A stretch of DNA of 52,419 bases from an uncultured Paracoccaceae bacterium (GTDB lineage Bacteria; Pseudomonadota; Alphaproteobacteria; Rhodobacterales; Rhodobacteraceae): positions 1 through 52,419 of the forward strand of contig CAJWHE010000012.1 in assembly GCA_913041145.1 (NCBI GenBank), given 5' to 3'. The notes under the pieces are model-generated. The model did not search any database, had not been told where the DNA came from, and saw nothing but the letters and a program-made list of their open reading frames with translations. The translations under genes and the position numbers were made by a program. This document shows, piece by piece, positions 24,055 through 33,975 of the stretch; the first letter of the stretch is position 1; every line of letters starts with the position of its first letter.

Positions 24055-25617
24055 ATGAGCAAACAAACGGACATTTTAATTTTCGACACAACGTTACGCG
24101 ATGGAGAGCAATCTCCAGGAGCAACGATGAGTCATGTCGAAAAACTAGAGATAGCAGATTTATTGGATGAGATGGGGGTTGATATAATAGAAGCAGGGTT
24201 TCCAATTGCTTCTGAAGGGGATTTTGAAGCGGTACGGGCGATTGCTTGCAAAACGAAAGTAGCATCTATCTGTGGCCTTGCTCGTGCAAATTTTAGTGAC
24301 ATCGATAGATGCTGGGAGGCTGTGCGCTTAGCACGTCGACCCCGTATTCACACATTTATTGGTACATCGCCACTCCATAGAGCCATTCCAAACCTTACAA
24401 TGGATGAAATGGCTGAAAAGATAAACCAAACTGTGACCTATGCTAGAAATCTATGTGATGACGTTCAGTGGTCTCCTATGGATGCCACCCGTACTGAACA
24501 GGATTATTTGTGTCGTGTGATAGAAATTGCTATAAAGGCGGGTGCTACTACGATAAATATTCCAGACACAGTGGGTTATACAGCTCCTACAGAAAGTTCG
24601 AATTTAATTGCTATGCTTCTAGATAAAGTGCCAGGAGCTGACAGTATTGTATTCGCAACGCACTGCCATAATGATCTAGGCATGGCAACTGCAAACTCGC
24701 TGGCCGCGGTTGAAGCAGGGGCCCGACAAATTGAATGCACTATAAATGGATTAGGCGAGCGAGCTGGAAATACTGCTTTAGAAGAAGTAGTTATGGCTAC
24801 TAAAGTACGGAGCGACATTCTCCCGTACAGGACTAGAATAGATTCTACAAAGTTGATGAATATTTCTAGACGAGTGGCGACGATATCTGGCTTTCCTGTT
24901 CAGTTTAATAAAGCAATTGTTGGAAAAAATGCTTTTGCACATGAAAGTGGAATACATCAAGATGGCATGTTAAAAAATTCTAAAACGTTTGAGATAATGA
25001 GGCCCGCTGATGTTGGTCTTTCTGATACTAATCTGGTTTTAGGAAAGCACTCAGGAAGAGCTGCACTTAGATCTAAGCTAACTGATCTTGGATATGAGAT
25101 TGGAGACAATAAACTCAAAGATATATTTGTTCGTTTCAAGGCGTTAGCTGACCGTAAGAAAGAAATTTTTGATGACGACTTAATTGCTTTGATGATTGAC
25201 CAGTCCTCATCGGAGGAGTCTGATAGAATTCAGGTTAAAAGTTTGAAAGTTGTTTGTGGAACAGGAGGGCCCAGTACATCAGAATTAACATTAATTGTCG
25301 ACGGTAAGGAAAAGGCAGTAAAAGCAATTGGAGACGGGCCTGTAGATGCAGCTTTTAATGCAGTAAATTCTATTATTTCGCATACTGCTCGACTCCAGCT
25401 TTATCAAGTGCACGCAGTAACAGAAGGTACAGATGCACAGGCGATTGTTTCTGTTAAAATGGAAGAAAATGGTAAAATTTCAACTGGAGAATCTGCAGAT
25501 ACAGATACAGTAGTCGCTTCAACAAAAGCTTATGTAAATGCCCTAAATAGACTTTTAATTAGACGACAAAAGGTTGGGTTAGATATAGCTGATATATCGT
25601 ATAAGGATGCTTCTTAA
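24055..25617 (+). CDS. leuA: 2-isopropylmalate synthase
   Basis: LeuA condenses acetyl-CoA with 2-ketoisovalerate, the first committed step of leucine synthesis. The 520-residue product has the TIM-barrel signature Asp-Thr-Thr-Leu-Arg-Asp-Gly-Glu-Gln-Ser-Pro-Gly near 11-22 and the metal site His-Cys-His-Asn-Asp-Leu-Gly near 203-209. It also has the C-terminal LeuA dimer domain, where leucine acts as feedback inhibitor. GGGAG stands seven bases before the ATG. Expression is probably governed by the leader peptide and hairpin immediately upstream. It ends before the mre operon, with 116 bases between. Confidence 0.97.
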   Translation: MSKQTDILIFDTTLRDGEQSPGATMSHVEKLEIADLLDEMGVDIIEAGFPIASEGDFEAVRAIACKTKVASICGLARANFSDIDRCWEAVRLARRPRIHTFIGTSPLHRAIPNLTMDEMAEKINQTVTYARNLCDDVQWSPMDATRTEQDYLCRVIEIAIKAGATTINIPDTVGYTAPTESSNLIAMLLDKVPGADSIVFATHCHNDLGMATANSLAAVEAGARQIECTINGLGERAGNTALEEVVMATKVRSDILPYRTRIDSTKLMNISRRVATISGFPVQFNKAIVGKNAFAHESGIHQDGMLKNSKTFEIMRPADVGLSDTNLVLGKHSGRAALRSKLTDLGYEIGDNKLKDIFVRFKALADRKKEIFDDDLIALMIDQSSSEESDRIQVKSLKVVCGTGGPSTSELTLIVDGKEKAVKAIGDGPVDAAFNAVNSIISHTARLQLYQVHAVTEGTDAQAIVSVKMEENGKISTGESADTDTVVASTKAYVNALNRLLIRRQKVGLDIADISYKDAS

Positions 25618-25618
25618 A

Positions 25619-25647
25619 TTGACTACTTTTTACATTAACATTAAATT
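25619..25647 (+). promoter_or_regulatory. Candidate promoter of the mreB operon
   Basis: TTGACT at 25619-25624, just after the leuA stop, is followed after 17 bases by TAAATT at 25642-25647. This would leave a leader of about 80 AT-rich bases before mreB. No strong hairpin terminator for leuA is visible in the same gap. Confidence 0.4.
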
Positions 25648-25733
25648 AGATTATATCTTTACTAAGATTTGATTTATTTTCTCTTACTTAACTTTTCTGT
25701 AATACCCTTTAATTTCATTTGAAAGTTTAATAG

Positions 25734-26777
<1,044 letters not shown>

Positions 26778-26822
26778 TATGGTCTACATTAAAAATGATA
26801 CTTTAATAGAAATAAGTATATA

Positions 26823-27689
26823 GTGAATGAGAGAAAACGAAAAGATGATTATGGCAGAATAATAAGGTCAATTACTATTGCCTTATTAGTATTTTTCTCA
26901 TTTTTTACCTTTATATTGTGGAAAATTGACAACCCACGTGCTGAACGAGTCCGCATGGCGGCACTTGATAAACTGATACCAAACTTTGAATGGATTTTAG
27001 GACCTTTAAGGGGGTTGTCTAGTGTATCAGAAGGTATTGGTTCATACAGCACTTTGGTCAAGGAGAATAGGGAGTTAAGGTTAAAGCTTCAAAAAATGCG
27101 AAACTGGAGAGAAGCGGCAATACGTTTGGAAGAAGAAAACTCTCAGTTATTAGATTTAAATAACGTCCGGGTTAATCCCAGTTTAAAATATATCACTGGA
27201 TTAGTCCTCTCTGATAGTGGCTCATCTTTTAGGCGATCCCTCCTTTTGAATATTGGTGCTTTTGATGGTATTAAGGAAGGCTGGGCGGTAGTCGACAGTT
27301 CAGGTTTGGTTGGGAGAATATTTGGTGTTGGAGAGAAATTAAGTAGAGTTGTTTTACTAATAGATAGTAGTAGCCGGATACCGATTAAAATTGAACCTTC
27401 CGGGAAAAAAGCACTTTTGGTGGGTGATAATTCGCTCAGACCGCCAATTGAAATAGTTGAAAACATAGAAGTGGTTCGTTCCGGTGATAGAGTTGTCACT
27501 TCCGGAGATGGAAAAATTCTACCATCCGATGTACTTGTTGGACATGTTATAAGAGATGCTGATCAAAGATTAAGAGTGAAATTAGTTGCAAACTATGGAA
27601 GACTTAAATTCTTAAAAGTTATTAAAACCCAAACATTTGACTCTTCTGATGTCCAGGGTGAGGTTATTATAAATACGGGCACAGATTGA
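26823..27689 (+). CDS. mreC: Cell shape protein MreC
   Basis: MreC is a bitopic inner-membrane protein whose periplasmic part activates the PBP2-RodA synthase. From a GTG start at 26823 the product has 288 residues. A cytoplasmic basic N-terminus precedes one membrane helix at about 14-34. A coiled coil follows at about 75-115, then the beta-rich MreC domain (Val-Asp-Ser-Ser-Gly-Leu-Val-Gly-Arg near 156; Val-Val-Thr-Ser-Gly-Asp-Gly near 223). No ATG precedes in frame and the ribosome site is weak, so the GTG start is the best available. It is 45 bases after mreB. Confidence 0.93.
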   Translation: MNERKRKDDYGRIIRSITIALLVFFSFFTFILWKIDNPRAERVRMAALDKLIPNFEWILGPLRGLSSVSEGIGSYSTLVKENRELRLKLQKMRNWREAAIRLEEENSQLLDLNNVRVNPSLKYITGLVLSDSGSSFRRSLLLNIGAFDGIKEGWAVVDSSGLVGRIFGVGEKLSRVVLLIDSSSRIPIKIEPSGKKALLVGDNSLRPPIEIVENIEVVRSGDRVVTSGDGKILPSDVLVGHVIRDADQRLRVKLVANYGRLKFLKVIKTQTFDSSDVQGEVIINTGTD

Positions 27690-27720
27690 ATCAAAACTTT
27701 AAGGCATTAAAAAGAGGATA

Positions 27721-28269
27721 ATGATTAATTTTCAAAATATACAGTCTTGGGCTTATTACATTAAATATTTGATGATTTGTTTTATTATTCTTTCACTGCA
27801 ATTACTTCCTATGAAAATTGTGCATCAGGAAGTTCTTTGGCCAAATTTAATTTATTTGATAACAGTAGCCTGGCTCGTTCGCAAACCAAGTCACCTACCA
27901 GTTATTCTAATTTTGTTTGTACATATAATTTCAGACATATTATTATTAATGCCATTAGGTCTTTGGTCGGCTTTATCTTTAATGGGTTATGAATTTCTAA
28001 GGTGGCGTTCTTTATCTCAAGGTCGCTTAAAACTAGGTCAAGAATTATTACTTATTAACATCGTTTTGATTTTACTAACATTTGTACAAATTGGTATAGA
28101 ATTTATTTTTAAGATTAAAAGCCCACCCATAGGGATGATTTTATTGCAGCTTACATTTTCTTTGCTAATATACCCAATAGTAATTTTTGTGTTACATAGC
28201 ATACTAAGGGTTCGACATTCTGAGAGGTCAGAGACGGTAACTCGTGTTAAATCTATGGAAAATATTTAA
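27721..28269 (+). CDS. mreD: Rod shape-determining protein MreD
   Basis: This is a small integral membrane protein of the elongasome, 182 residues with about five hydrophobic helices and few polar residues between. MreD sequences diverge widely, so the call rests on size, topology and position between mreC and mrdA; a segment with Trp-Pro-Asn-Leu near 40 fits the family. AGAGGA precedes the ATG. The TAA stop overlaps the next ATG by one base, implying coupled translation with PBP2. Confidence 0.88.
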   Translation: MINFQNIQSWAYYIKYLMICFIILSLQLLPMKIVHQEVLWPNLIYLITVAWLVRKPSHLPVILILFVHIISDILLLMPLGLWSALSLMGYEFLRWRSLSQGRLKLGQELLLINIVLILLTFVQIGIEFIFKIKSPPIGMILLQLTFSLLIYPIVIFVLHSILRVRHSERSETVTRVKSMENI

Positions 28270-30236
28270 TGGTAACTTCTGAAATAGACACAGAATATAA
28301 TAAGGGCCGTCATGATAGAAGAATTTTTATTCTTGGTGGGGCAATGGCTATTTTTTCAAGTACTTTGGCGTACAGGATGCATTTCCTTCAAGTGAGTGAG
28401 TCTAGTAAATTTAGACTACTGGCAGAAGAAAATCGTATAAATGTTAGATTACTTCCCCCTACTAGAGGAGAAATATTTGATCGAAATGGTATTTTGTTAG
28501 CGGGGAACAAACAAAATTTTAAAGTCATATTGATCAGAGATGAAATCAAAGACCTTGACCAAGTATTATTAAACTTGGAAAAGATTTTGAAATTCTCAAA
28601 GTCTTTTAAAGATCAATTAAAGTCAGAGATTTTAAAACGAAGCCCACTTATTCCTATTACCGTTTCTGATAATTTAAGCTGGGAACAGCTAAGCAATGTT
28701 GCAGTAAATTCACCAATTCTCCCGGGTGTGAGTCCAGAAGTAGGTTTAAGCCGTTTTTATCCCAGATCAACTGACTATTCTCATATTATTGGTTATGTTG
28801 GGGCAGTAGGTGAAAAAGATATAATTAAAATGGATAGAGATTATAGAGAGGGAAAAATTTCAGAAAAAGACCCATTATTAGAAATTCCGAAGTTTCAGGT
28901 CGGGAAAACGGGTGTCGAAAACAAACTCGATAGGCAATTGCGGGGAAAAGCTGGAAATAAAAGAATTGAAGTTAATTCAGTTGGTAGAATTATGCGTGAA
29001 CTTAGTAGGGCAGAGAGTATTAAGGGAGCTGATATTAATTTGACTATCGATACTAGATTACAACATTTTGTTCAGGAGCGATTATCTGGGTTAAGTGCTT
29101 CTGCAGTCATTATGAACGTTAATAGTGGAGACCTATTAGCTATTGGATCGACTCCGGCTTTTGATCCAAACAAATTTATAGGAGGTATATCTCATTCTGA
29201 TTACAATTCTATTTTAGAAAACCCTTACAATCCATTATGGAATAAATCAGTACAAGGTAGTTATCCACCTGGGTCCACTTTTAAAATGATAGTTTCTTTA
29301 GCCGCCTTGGAGGCTGGAGTTATTTCCATAAATGATGAAATAAATTGTAAAGGTTTTACTGAAATTTCTGGACGTAAGTTTTATTGTTGGAAAAGTGGTG
29401 GCCATGGGAAAGTAAACTTGCATAATAGTTTGAAACAATCCTGCGATCATTACTACTATGAACTCTCTCAACGCATCGGAATAAGTAAAATAGCTGCAAT
29501 GGCAAGACGATTAGGCGTTGGAGAGAAATTTGATCTCCCGTTGCCGCTCGTTGAAAGCGGTATAATGCCAAGTAGAGAGTGGAGAAGAAAAGAAAAGGGT
29601 CAAGAATGGAAAATAGGAGACACTCTAAATACAGCTATCGGTCAAGGTGATGTACTAACATCACCACTTCAGTTGGCTGTCATTACAGCACGATTGGCAA
29701 CTAATAGTATTGTTAAGCCTAGACTGATAAAATCTTTTTCTGGACTGTCTTTACCTATAGAGAGTTTTAAATCTCTTAATATTGATCCCGCCGCAATGAG
29801 AGAGGTAAGGCGTGGTATGTACTCAGTTGTAAATGATAAAAAAGGGACTGCTTATAGTAGCCGGGTCGAACAGGATGATAAAGAGTTTGCTGGTAAAACT
29901 GGGACATCTCAAGTTACCGAAATCTCTAAATCTGAACGAAAGCGAGGAGTATCAAAAAATGAAGACAAGCCGTGGAAATATAGGGATCATGCTTTATTTG
30001 TTGGATATGCTCCATTCACGAATCCTAAATACTCAGTGTCAGTAGTTGTAGAACACGGTGGAAGTGGTTCCACCTCAGCGGCGCCGATTGCACGTGATAT
30101 AATGCTAGCTGCTCAATATGGTTCATTACCACCATTATCAGCGTATCCTGAAGCTCAACGTTCTCGTATTGGTTCAACGCTTACAAAAATGCAATTAGTA
30201 GATCCAGAGAAAACATTAAGATCAGAATACGAATGA
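28269..30236 (+). CDS. mrdA: Penicillin-binding protein 2 (elongation transpeptidase)
   Basis: PBP2 crosslinks peptidoglycan during rod elongation. The 655-residue class B PBP has a single membrane helix near 18-38, then the pedestal/dimerisation domain starting with Pro-Pro-Thr-Arg-Gly-Glu-Ile-Phe-Asp-Arg-Asn-Gly near 63. The transpeptidase domain carries Ser336-Thr-Phe-Lys339 as the catalytic SXXK. A later Ser-Cys-Asp is the SXN-type motif and Lys-Thr-Gly-Thr-Ser is the KTG motif. Asp instead of Asn in the SXN position is usual for PBP2. The stop overlaps the rodA start as ATGA. Confidence 0.97.
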   Translation: MVTSEIDTEYNKGRHDRRIFILGGAMAIFSSTLAYRMHFLQVSESSKFRLLAEENRINVRLLPPTRGEIFDRNGILLAGNKQNFKVILIRDEIKDLDQVLLNLEKILKFSKSFKDQLKSEILKRSPLIPITVSDNLSWEQLSNVAVNSPILPGVSPEVGLSRFYPRSTDYSHIIGYVGAVGEKDIIKMDRDYREGKISEKDPLLEIPKFQVGKTGVENKLDRQLRGKAGNKRIEVNSVGRIMRELSRAESIKGADINLTIDTRLQHFVQERLSGLSASAVIMNVNSGDLLAIGSTPAFDPNKFIGGISHSDYNSILENPYNPLWNKSVQGSYPPGSTFKMIVSLAALEAGVISINDEINCKGFTEISGRKFYCWKSGGHGKVNLHNSLKQSCDHYYYELSQRIGISKIAAMARRLGVGEKFDLPLPLVESGIMPSREWRRKEKGQEWKIGDTLNTAIGQGDVLTSPLQLAVITARLATNSIVKPRLIKSFSGLSLPIESFKSLNIDPAAMREVRRGMYSVVNDKKGTAYSSRVEQDDKEFAGKTGTSQVTEISKSERKRGVSKNEDKPWKYRDHALFVGYAPFTNPKYSVSVVVEHGGSGSTSAAPIARDIMLAAQYGSLPPLSAYPEAQRSRIGSTLTKMQLVDPEKTLRSEYE

Positions 30237-31372
30237 GCTACCTTGAACAAAATATTAAGCGAACCCCTTATGGAATTGTAAAGTTTTTACATTTAAACTG
30301 GGCAGTACTTATATTAATTTTTGCAATTTCGTCTGTTGGGTTTTTGATGCTTTACTCAGTGGCTGGAGGTTCCTTAGCTCCCTGGGCAGAACCTCAATTA
30401 AAGAGATTTGTAGCTGGTATTTGTATGTTATTATTTATTGCGATGATACCAATCTGGTTTTGGAAGAATGTTTCTGGGCTCATTTATTTTATAAGTATTA
30501 TGTTACTTATTGGAGTAGATTTTTTTGGTACAACTGGGATGGGTGCACAAAGGTGGTTGGATTTAGGTTTTATAAGGTTACAACCGTCAGAGTTAACAAA
30601 AATTACCACAGTTTTATTTCTTGCAGCATATTATGATTGGTTAGACATAACAAAAGTGTCAAAGCCAATTTGGGTTTTAATACCTGTAATAATCATATTG
30701 ATACCTGTCTCTTTAATTTTCAATCAACCTGATCTTGGAACGGCTTTACTAGTTTTATGTGGTGGTGGGGGGTTGATGTTACTAGCTGGGGTCCACTGGG
30801 GTTATTTTTTAGGAATTATAATGAGCCTCGCATCAGGGGCGGTCGCTATATTTTATACACGAGACACTGGTTTGGCTATACTCAGGGATTATCAATACCG
30901 TAGAATAGATACCTTTTTAAATCCTTCAAGTGATCCTATGGGTGCAGGCTACCATATAGGTCAATCAAAGATTGCTCTTGGTTCTGGAGGAGTAAATGGG
31001 AGAGGTTTCATGCAAGGAACCCAATCACAATTAAACTTTTTACCTGAGAAACATACTGACTTTATCTTTACGACCCTTGCAGAAGAATTTGGATTTATAG
31101 GTGGATTATCTGTTTTAGCAATGTATAATTTGCTTATCTTGTTTTGTATTGTATCAGCACTAAAAAACAAAGATCGTTTTTCTTCTTTAGTTATTATGGG
31201 TATAGCTTTTACTTTTTTCTTATACTTTGCCCCAAATATGGCTATGGTCATGGGCTTTGCTCCGATAGTGGGTGTACCGCTACCTTTAATTAGTTATGGA
31301 GGGTCTTCGATGCTAGTTCTTTTGGGAGCTTTTGGCTTAATGCAAAGTGCCCATGTTCACAGAGTGAGGTAA
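30233..31372 (+). CDS. rodA: Peptidoglycan glycosyltransferase RodA
   Basis: RodA is the SEDS-family glycosyltransferase that polymerises lipid II with PBP2. The 379-residue product has about ten membrane helices. The family's conserved stretch Lys-His-Thr-Asp-Phe-Ile-Phe near 282 has the catalytic Asp nearby, and the C-terminal Pro-Leu-Pro-Leu-Ile-Ser-Tyr-Gly-Gly-Ser is also present. It overlaps mrdA by 4 bases, so the synthase pair is translationally coupled. The downstream dehydrogenase follows after only 4 bases. Confidence 0.97.
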   Translation: MSYLEQNIKRTPYGIVKFLHLNWAVLILIFAISSVGFLMLYSVAGGSLAPWAEPQLKRFVAGICMLLFIAMIPIWFWKNVSGLIYFISIMLLIGVDFFGTTGMGAQRWLDLGFIRLQPSELTKITTVLFLAAYYDWLDITKVSKPIWVLIPVIIILIPVSLIFNQPDLGTALLVLCGGGGLMLLAGVHWGYFLGIIMSLASGAVAIFYTRDTGLAILRDYQYRRIDTFLNPSSDPMGAGYHIGQSKIALGSGGVNGRGFMQGTQSQLNFLPEKHTDFIFTTLAEEFGFIGGLSVLAMYNLLILFCIVSALKNKDRFSSLVIMGIAFTFFLYFAPNMAMVMGFAPIVGVPLPLISYGGSSMLVLLGAFGLMQSAHVHRVR

Positions 31373-31376
31373 GTTA

Positions 31377-32312
31377 ATGATAAAAATACTATTTTCTGCA
31401 AGCCAGAAAGATTGGGAAAAATATAAAACTGAGTTAATTCGAGCAATGAATGATACAAAACTTGTATATGAAATAACAACCGATTTGAACTGTCTTGATG
31501 CCAATTATATTATTTATGCTCCTAGTGGAGGCTTAGCGGATTTTAGTAAATTTAGATCTCTTAAAGCTATTCTAAGTCTTTGGGCTGGAGTTGAGAATAT
31601 TACAGGGAATACAACTATAAAAGTGCCTTTATGTCGTATGGTAGATACCGGGTTAACGCAGGGTATGGTGGAATGGGTAACTGGCCATGTATTAAGGCAT
31701 CATCTTGACCTCGATATGCATATAAAGGTTCAGGATGGTGTGTGGAGAAATAATACTTATCCACCTTTAGCAAGTGATAGAAATATTACTATTCTTGGTT
31801 TAGGTGAGTTAGGGTTATCGTGTGCTAAAGCACTTAGTAATTTAAATTTTAAAGTTAGTGGTTGGAGCCGAGGTCAAAAAAGTAATATTGAAAACATAAA
31901 GTGTTATTTTGGAAATGAAGGTTTAAGTGAAGCATTAAAGCGAGCAGAGATTTTAATTTTATTGCTTCCTTTAACCAAAGAAACGACTGGTTTGATGGAC
32001 GAACGAATGTTATCCAAAGTACCACACGGTTCTATAATACTGAATCCTGGAAGAGGTCATCTAATTAATGACTCCGCTCTATTAAATGCGATTGAAAGTG
32101 GGCAAGTACGCCACGCAACACTAGATGTATTTGAAATAGAGCCTTTACCAAAAGATCACCCCTATTGGGTGAGTGATAATGTTACTGTTACACCCCATAT
32201 AGCTTCTGTTACTCGGGCAAGTTCTTCTTGTGATGTCATTGCTAAAAATATTTTAAGAGGAGAGAGTGGAGAATCATTTTTGCATCTTGTTGATCGCAAG
32301 AATGGGTACTGA
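31377..32312 (+). CDS. ghrA: Glyoxylate/hydroxypyruvate reductase A (D-2-hydroxyacid dehydrogenase)
   Basis: This 311-residue enzyme of the D-2-hydroxyacid dehydrogenase superfamily probably reduces glyoxylate and hydroxypyruvate with NADPH. The dinucleotide motif Leu-Gly-Leu-Gly-Glu-Leu-Gly-Leu-Ser lies near 139. The catalytic Arg is in Asn-Pro-Gly-Arg-Gly-His, the Glu in Phe-Glu-Ile-Glu-Pro-Leu, and the His in Thr-Pro-His-Ile-Ala-Ser near 275. The pattern is that of the GhrA subgroup. It sits at the end of the rod-shape operon, 4 bases after rodA, although its metabolism is unrelated; I recall this placement from other Rhodobacterales. Confidence 0.9.
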   Translation: MIKILFSASQKDWEKYKTELIRAMNDTKLVYEITTDLNCLDANYIIYAPSGGLADFSKFRSLKAILSLWAGVENITGNTTIKVPLCRMVDTGLTQGMVEWVTGHVLRHHLDLDMHIKVQDGVWRNNTYPPLASDRNITILGLGELGLSCAKALSNLNFKVSGWSRGQKSNIENIKCYFGNEGLSEALKRAEILILLLPLTKETTGLMDERMLSKVPHGSIILNPGRGHLINDSALLNAIESGQVRHATLDVFEIEPLPKDHPYWVSDNVTVTPHIASVTRASSSCDVIAKNILRGESGESFLHLVDRKNGY

Positions 32313-32374
32313 CCTGGGTTTTAAGGGAGAATTAGTGCTATTTTTACGGGATGAAAACTAAGAAAATAAAAGTT

Positions 32375-32392
32375 TAAGAAAAAAATTTCTTA
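32375..32392. terminator. Weak AT-rich hairpin between converging operons
   Basis: TAAGAAA / TTTCTTA with a four-base A loop lies in the 169-base gap between ghrA and the antiporter operon. The stem is almost wholly A-T and is only a weak candidate for a bidirectional terminator. The rest of the gap shows no ORF and no other structure I can support. Confidence 0.25.
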
Positions 32393-32481
32393 GTATGTCT
32401 TTGTAAGTTCTGATAATCGCTAAGGCAAAATTTTTTAAGAGCAGACTTAAGATTGGAGGATTTAAAAGGCCTTACTCTAAC

Positions 32482-33945
32482 CTATTCAGGCAAGACTATG
32501 GGCGCTAAAAAGTCTAATAAATACCCAACTGTGAAAAACAAGATAATACAACACAGGGCTGTAATAGCTGGTGGTAGCCAAACTAAAGCTATACTTTCAG
32601 AATATTTTTGAGGTAAACCTTTTTCTTGAGAAAGAAAAAAGCCCTTTGCAACGATGGGTAATAAGTATGCAATGTTCAATAAAGAGCTAAATATAAGAAT
32701 TAATACCATAAACCATTGATCGGCTTCTAGAGCGCCCATCAATAGAAACCACTTACTCCAAGAGCCACCCAATGGAGGTAAGCCTATAATTGAAAGAGAC
32801 CCTACAAAAAATGCACCAAAGGTAATCGGCATAACTTTACCTAAGCCAGTCATCTGACTAATATTTGTCTTCTTAGTTACAACGTATATGGACCCAGCAC
32901 ACATGAATAATGTTATTTTCCCCATAGCGTGCATAACGATATGTGCGCCTGCGCCTAGCACCCCCATTGATGTCGCCAAAGCTACACCTAAAGTAATATA
33001 AGATAATTGACTAACTGTTGAATATGCCAAACGTGCTTTCAGATTATCTTTTGTTATAGCTATCAGCGAAGCTATCATAATGGTACCTGCAGCAAACCAC
33101 ATAAGCCAATATGATGCTCCACTATTTTGTAGGAACTCTAAGCCAAAAATATATATTCCAACTTTAAGAACTGTGAATACACCTGCTTTTACTACCGCAA
33201 CAGCGTGAAGTAGTGCTGAGACGGGTGTGGGAGCAACCATTGCAGCAGGTAGCCATTTATGGAATGGCATAAGAGCTGCTTTCCCAATTCCAAATACATA
33301 TAGAAAAAGTAATAATGTAACCAAAGGACCTTCCAAGTGACCATTTAAAATACCACCTTTTGAAAAATCTAAGGTCCCTGAAATTATAAATGTCCATATT
33401 ATAGCAGTAAGTTGGAGGCCTATAGAGGTTCCAATTAGTATCCCAAAATATGTTCTGGCTCCTTTTACAGCTGAGTCTGTGCCTTTATGTGCCACAAGGG
33501 GGTAAGTAGTTAGAGTTAGCGCCTCGTAGAAAAAAAATAGAGTAAACATGTTTGATGAAAATGCTATTCCCATTACGCAAGCTATGGCTAAAGAAAAATA
33601 TGCAAAAAACTTAGAGTGTTTAGCCTCTTTATTTTCTCTCATATAGCCCACTGCATAAACGTGTGTAAGAATCCATAAACCGGACGCTAGTAAGGCAAAC
33701 AAGAGACCTAAAGGTTCAACTTGAAAGGATATTTTTAACCCTGGGATAACTGATAGAAGAACTATTTCTTTGGTTGTTTCATTGCCAACACTAATTAATA
33801 TAGCCAGTACGCAAAAAAATGTTAAAACGGATGCAATAAATGTTAAGAAATCTCTTAAATTTTCTCGCTCCCTAATAACAAGGTTTAAGATTGCGGCGAA
33901 AACCGGTATCAAAATACTTAAAAGAATAAAAATATTAGGTACCAC
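32482..33945 (-). CDS. Mrp-type antiporter subunit, second MrpD/NuoL-like protein
   Basis: This is a 487-residue polytopic membrane protein of the proton-conducting NuoL/M/N family, with about 14 helices. The key acidic residue is in Phe-Phe-Phe-Tyr-Glu-Ala-Leu-Thr-Leu near 134. The conserved lysine pair appears in Ile-Gly-Lys-Ala-Ala-Leu-Met-Pro-Phe-His-Lys-Trp-Leu-Pro near 220-233. It is the last gene of the operon, starting with GTG 30 bases after the first D subunit. It may be equivalent to the N-terminal NuoL-like part of MrpA, which is otherwise missing here, though it lacks MrpA's C-terminal extension. Confidence 0.9.
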   Translation of the reverse strand: MVPNIFILLSILIPVFAAILNLVIRERENLRDFLTFIASVLTFFCVLAILISVGNETTKEIVLLSVIPGLKISFQVEPLGLLFALLASGLWILTHVYAVGYMRENKEAKHSKFFAYFSLAIACVMGIAFSSNMFTLFFFYEALTLTTYPLVAHKGTDSAVKGARTYFGILIGTSIGLQLTAIIWTFIISGTLDFSKGGILNGHLEGPLVTLLLFLYVFGIGKAALMPFHKWLPAAMVAPTPVSALLHAVAVVKAGVFTVLKVGIYIFGLEFLQNSGASYWLMWFAAGTIMIASLIAITKDNLKARLAYSTVSQLSYITLGVALATSMGVLGAGAHIVMHAMGKITLFMCAGSIYVVTKKTNISQMTGLGKVMPITFGAFFVGSLSIIGLPPLGGSWSKWFLLMGALEADQWFMVLILIFSSLLNIAYLLPIVAKGFFLSQEKGLPQKYSESIALVWLPPAITALCCIILFFTVGYLLDFLAPIVLPE

Positions 33946-33975
33946 TGTGTAAATTTTCCCTTAAAATTAATTTAA

